From Oleidesulfovibrio sp047973035 (GTDB taxonomy: Bacteria; Desulfobacterota; Desulfovibrionia; Desulfovibrionales; Desulfovibrionaceae): a stretch of DNA of 64,000 nt. Where the stretch lies: contig NZ_JBKEBF010000041.1 in assembly GCF_047973035.1 (NCBI RefSeq), positions 1-64,000 of the forward strand, written 5' to 3'. Position 1 is the first letter of the stretch. Every line of letters begins with the position of its first letter. The position numbers were made by a program, and so were the translations under genes. The notes under the pieces are model-generated. The model was not told the origin of the DNA, did no database searches, and was given only the letters and a program-made list of their open reading frames with translations. This document shows positions 61,092 to 64,000 of this stretch, piece by piece.

Positions 61092-63284
61092 ATGCATCAG
61101 GGAATTCTGACACCACCTTCGCGCCAGATACTGCAACAGCTGGCCGACTATCAAAAAATACTACTCAAGGCTTTGCCCATGAAGGCTGCGCACAGACGCG
61201 AGCTGCCGTACGCCATCCGCGATCTTTCACGCGTGCTTACCAGTGACCGCTCTGACATGCGCAAGGGCTATTGGACAGCGCCGCGCCAGATCAGTGCCTA
61301 CGTGCACTATTTTCTGCCGTGGAACCTGTACCGGCTGGCATGGCTGCTGCCCTCACTTGATCTGGGGCTGGAAAATACCGACAATCCGCTGCTGCTTGAT
61401 GTAGGCAGCGGACCGCTGACCATGGCTCAGGCTCTTTGGATCAGCCGCCCAGAACTGCGTACAAAAGAACTGACATTTATCTGTGCCGACATGTCCAGCA
61501 AGCCCATGGAGGCCGGACTTGCCGTGCTGCAAACCATGGCCGAAGCGGCAGGCACGCCGCTGCCCTGGCGCATGAAGCTGTTACGCGTACCTCTGGAAGC
61601 GGTACTGCGCGAAAACCGGGGTCGCGTTGCCCTGCTGCTGGGAGCCAACGTGCTTAACGAACTGAAACCCGGCAAGCGCCAGCAGCCCGGTGAACGCATG
61701 GAAACCGTCATCCGCAACATGGCTTCCTGCCTGCGCCCCGAAGGCCGCATGCTGATGATGGAGCCGGGAACCCGCCACGGCGGCCAGACGCTTTCCCGCG
61801 CCCGTCAGGGTTTTATGGAGTGCGGTTGCGCACCGCTGGCTCCGTGTCCGCACTATGGTCAATGCCCCATGAACGGGGAAAATGACGGCGCATGGTGTCA
61901 TTTCAACCTGCCTTCCCACCTTGCGCCGGACTGGCTTGTCTCACTTTCCGGTGAGGCACGTTTTGAAAAACGCAATGTAAGCCTCAGCTATATTTTCGCA
62001 CAACGCATTCCAGCACAAAGTGCCGATGAACGCGGTCTTGATCACATCACGCCGCAACACTTCGATGCAAACGACCTGCCGCAGTGGGACGACGAAGAAG
62101 GCATGGATGCCACCGAAGAGTGGGACGACTGGGACGAACTGGACGACAGTTCAATCGCCGCCCGTTTCCCCGAAAAAGACAGCGACCTCGTCCGTGTCAT
62201 TTCCGAGCCTTTTTCCGTATATGATCAGTTCGGCAAAGCCCGTTACGGTTGTTCCGGAAACGGACTTGTCCTGCTGCTTAATGCGGAACAGATTCATTCC
62301 GGCGCACTGGCTCCCGTACGCTGGCCTCTTGATATTACAGATAAAAAGTGGCGGGATATCAAATCAGGCGCACTCATTGTGGAAGCCCGAAACAAAATTA
62401 CCGCCACAGACAAATCAGCCCGCTGGCAGGAATCAGACAGGGACTATACTGAAACATCAAGCAGAGGTGCCGGATTCAGTCGCGACAAGGCGCAAACAAA
62501 TAAAGGACGGACTGCGAAAGACGGTTACAGCGCTTACGAGCAACGGCCTTCGCGAAGTGATGACCGGCGCCCGAATCGCGATAATGACCGGAATGACAGA
62601 TACCCGCGTGAAGACCGTTACGATAGCAGAGAGCGCCGGCAGGACCGCCGCGGCGCAGATGACAGCCGCAACCGTGACGGTAACCGCAGGGCGTACGGTG
62701 AAGCTGCAGATGGCAGCCCGAACTCCCGCCCGCAGCGCGACCGGAGCGACGGGCGGGACAAGCGGGAAGACCGCGGTTACAGGCAGGACGGTCGTGATGG
62801 CCGCCAGCGCTGGTCTGACGACAGCGGAAAAAAATCTGACAGATATTCTGATGAAGCCTCCGGCAATTCCTGCGACAGAAAGTCGGAGCGCGGCCGGAAC
62901 GACGGCAAATACGGCGATCGTCGTGACGAAGGTTCCGGTAAACAGCAGGACAGTCGTCGGAACGGACGTAATGGCCGTGCCGATAAATACGGACGCAAGA
63001 ACCAGACTGATCGCGAAAACCGAAAAGAGCGCTCTGAATATCCTGAGCGTTCGGACCGCCCTGAACGTTCGGACCGCAGGAAGCTCCACGATCATGATGA
63101 TCGTTCCAGCCGTTCGGATAATCAAAACCGCAGAGAAAAGCGTTCTTCCGGCAAGCCTGACGGCGGATACCGTTCTGACTATGACAATGGTCGGGGCAAG
63201 GACACCACCGGCAGACGTTCCGGCAAAGGACGCCCTTCGGGCAAGTCCGCCCGTAATGACAACGGTAAAAAACGTAACCGGTAA
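61092..63284 (+). CDS. Rsm22-like rRNA methyltransferase with a long Arg/Asp/Gly-rich tail
   Basis: A 730-residue protein. Residues 1-305 match the Rsm22 family, linked to small-ribosomal-subunit maturation: the SAM loop LLLDVGSGPLTMAQAL and the metal-binding CAPLAPCPHYGQCPMNGE with WCHF (Cys246, 252, 258, 269). An acidic linker (EEGMDATEEWDDWDELDD) and a small domain to about 435 follow. The last 290 residues are almost only Arg, Asp, Gly, Ser, Asn and Lys, with many RSD, DRR, RGR-like units, and are surely disordered. The same tail composition occurs in eukaryotic RNA-binding proteins. All sits in one frame with no stop. Confidence 0.82.
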   Translation: MHQGILTPPSRQILQQLADYQKILLKALPMKAAHRRELPYAIRDLSRVLTSDRSDMRKGYWTAPRQISAYVHYFLPWNLYRLAWLLPSLDLGLENTDNPLLLDVGSGPLTMAQALWISRPELRTKELTFICADMSSKPMEAGLAVLQTMAEAAGTPLPWRMKLLRVPLEAVLRENRGRVALLLGANVLNELKPGKRQQPGERMETVIRNMASCLRPEGRMLMMEPGTRHGGQTLSRARQGFMECGCAPLAPCPHYGQCPMNGENDGAWCHFNLPSHLAPDWLVSLSGEARFEKRNVSLSYIFAQRIPAQSADERGLDHITPQHFDANDLPQWDDEEGMDATEEWDDWDELDDSSIAARFPEKDSDLVRVISEPFSVYDQFGKARYGCSGNGLVLLLNAEQIHSGALAPVRWPLDITDKKWRDIKSGALIVEARNKITATDKSARWQESDRDYTETSSRGAGFSRDKAQTNKGRTAKDGYSAYEQRPSRSDDRRPNRDNDRNDRYPREDRYDSRERRQDRRGADDSRNRDGNRRAYGEAADGSPNSRPQRDRSDGRDKREDRGYRQDGRDGRQRWSDDSGKKSDRYSDEASGNSCDRKSERGRNDGKYGDRRDEGSGKQQDSRRNGRNGRADKYGRKNQTDRENRKERSEYPERSDRPERSDRRKLHDHDDRSSRSDNQNRREKRSSGKPDGGYRSDYDNGRGKDTTGRRSGKGRPSGKSARNDNGKKRNR

Positions 63285-63301
63285 GTTATACCAAAATATC
63301 A

Positions 63302-63322
63302 AGCGGGGCATTATGCCCCGCT
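63302..63322. terminator. Perfect short hairpin between the Rsm22-like gene and lipB
   Basis: A 10-base stem AGCGGGGCAT/ATGCCCCGCT with a one-base loop lies 18 bases after the stop. There is no T run; it may lower read-through into lipB or stabilise the mRNA end. Confidence 0.45.
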
Positions 63323-63335
63323 CATCGTACGTGCC

Positions 63336-63992
63336 ATGCAAATAATCGATCTCGGACTCATCTCTTACACTCAGGCGGAAGAGCTGCAGAAGGCACGGGT
63401 GGAAGACGTTGCCCAAGGGGCTGAAAACACCCTCTATCTGCTGGAGCACCCCAAGGTTATCACATTCGGCCGCAACGGCGGCAGGGAACACCTGCACGTC
63501 AGCGACAATATGCTGGAACAGATGGGCATAGAAACAGCCCGGACAGCCCGTGGCGGCAACATTACCTGCCACTTTCCCGGGCAGCTTGTGGCCTATCCGG
63601 TCTTCCGCATTGCCAGCCGCCCCGGAGGAATGCGGTCCCTTTTTTACGACCTTGAAGAAGTTGTCATCCGCACTCTGGCCCACTTCGGCCTGCAGACACA
63701 ACGCTGCGAGGGGCGCCCCGGTGTATGGATTGAAAACCGCAAAATCTGCTCCATCGGCATTGCAATGCGTCGCTGGACCTCGTACCACGGGTTGGCGCTC
63801 AACGTCTGCCGCGACGTGAGCCTGTTTGAAATGATAACGCTGTGCGGACTGGCCGATGCAAAAGCCACTTCGCTACAGGCAGAACTGAACGACGAGAGCG
63901 TGACCGTGCAGGAGGTAAAAAATGTCTGCGCCAGAGAATTCCGTACCATTTTTACGGATTCCGCCGTGGCTTCGCACAAAGATTCCGTGTAA
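63336..63992 (+). CDS. lipB: Octanoyltransferase LipB
   Basis: Transfers octanoyl from ACP to lipoyl-domain lysines, starting lipoate synthesis. It has 218 residues. The family signature reads RGGNITCHFPGQLVAYPV; the position after His is Phe where most LipB proteins have Gly. The catalytic Lys is in KICSIGIAMRRW and the catalytic Cys in LFEMITLCGLADAKATSL. The start is 13 bases after the hairpin, and the gene ends just before the window does. Confidence 0.92.
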   Translation: MQIIDLGLISYTQAEELQKARVEDVAQGAENTLYLLEHPKVITFGRNGGREHLHVSDNMLEQMGIETARTARGGNITCHFPGQLVAYPVFRIASRPGGMRSLFYDLEEVVIRTLAHFGLQTQRCEGRPGVWIENRKICSIGIAMRRWTSYHGLALNVCRDVSLFEMITLCGLADAKATSLQAELNDESVTVQEVKNVCAREFRTIFTDSAVASHKDSV

Positions 63993-64000
63993 CCAAACGT

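Noticed and set aside
62020..63345. Plus-strand frame of 441 codons shifted within the Rsm22-like gene
   Set aside because: It overlaps the better-supported frame, lacks a ribosome binding site, and its Thr/Ala-rich content comes from the same biased codons.
62457..63788. Long minus-strand frame of 443 codons opposite the Rsm22-like tail and lipB
   Set aside because: It is the mirror of an Arg/Asp/Gly-rich coding sequence and overlaps lipB; its Val/Ala/Thr-rich content is a shadow effect.

Overview
The window looks like chromosome from a sulfate-reducing deltaproteobacterium of the Desulfovibrio type. This is inferred from gene content and order: a biotin operon carrying its own fatty-acid-synthesis-like genes, a feo cluster with two feoA genes and a Cys-rich FeoB-associated protein, an atp membrane-sector operon followed by rex, and a 2Fe-2S/ASKHA corrinoid-activation-type protein. 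Base composition is moderate. There is no rRNA, no CRISPR array, and no tRNA that I could recognise.

Layout. 1-4.9 kb: the end of an IS200/IS605 element, then gltX, a DUF2156 protein and a MATE exporter (all minus), and a small ribbon-helix-helix-like protein. 4.9-9.3 kb is a worn accessory stretch: an A+T-rich membrane glycosyltransferase, a decayed IS5-type transposase, a methyltransferase and a frameshifted periplasmic binding protein. 9.6-12.1 kb: a chemoreceptor. 12.3-22.1 kb: birA divergent from bioB-bioA-hotdog1-SDR-ACP-KAS-hotdog2-bioF-bioD, with a BirA-type operator between birA and bioB. 22.1-27.6 kb: lysA with a TrmB-type regulator, an M20 amidohydrolase, a SlyD-like FKBP, and an HxlR regulator divergent from a flavodoxin-fold reductase. 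27.8-31.0 kb: the feo operon behind a Fur box. 31-42 kb: signalling genes (NarL-type regulator, two HPt proteins, GGDEF protein, PAS histidine kinase), fur and a large M16C protease. 42-46.3 kb: thiD, proB, obg, rpmA, rplU. 46.7-50 kb: rmlA, a 47-residue membrane protein and an RlmD-type methyltransferase. 50-52.7 kb: atpZ-atpI-atpB-atpE and rex, with a Rex-like operator ahead of atpZ. 52.9-64 kb: a SAM hydroxide adenosyltransferase, cobS, fliJ, motE, truA, fliM, an uncharacterised coiled-coil membrane protein, the ASKHA ferredoxin, an Rsm22-like protein with a long disordered tail, and lipB.

The most interesting system is the biotin operon. It holds a complete-looking private set of acyl-carrier-protein chemistry (ACP, ketoacyl synthase, ketoacyl reductase and two hotdog proteins) and no bioC, bioH, bioI, bioW or bioZ in the window. 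The two hotdog proteins appear to carry complementary halves of a FabZ-type His/Glu active site. Several enzymes in the window (BirA, the ketoacyl synthase, hotdog2, the SAM hydrolase) also carry 40-110 residue Ser/Cys/Gln-rich segments where their families usually have none.
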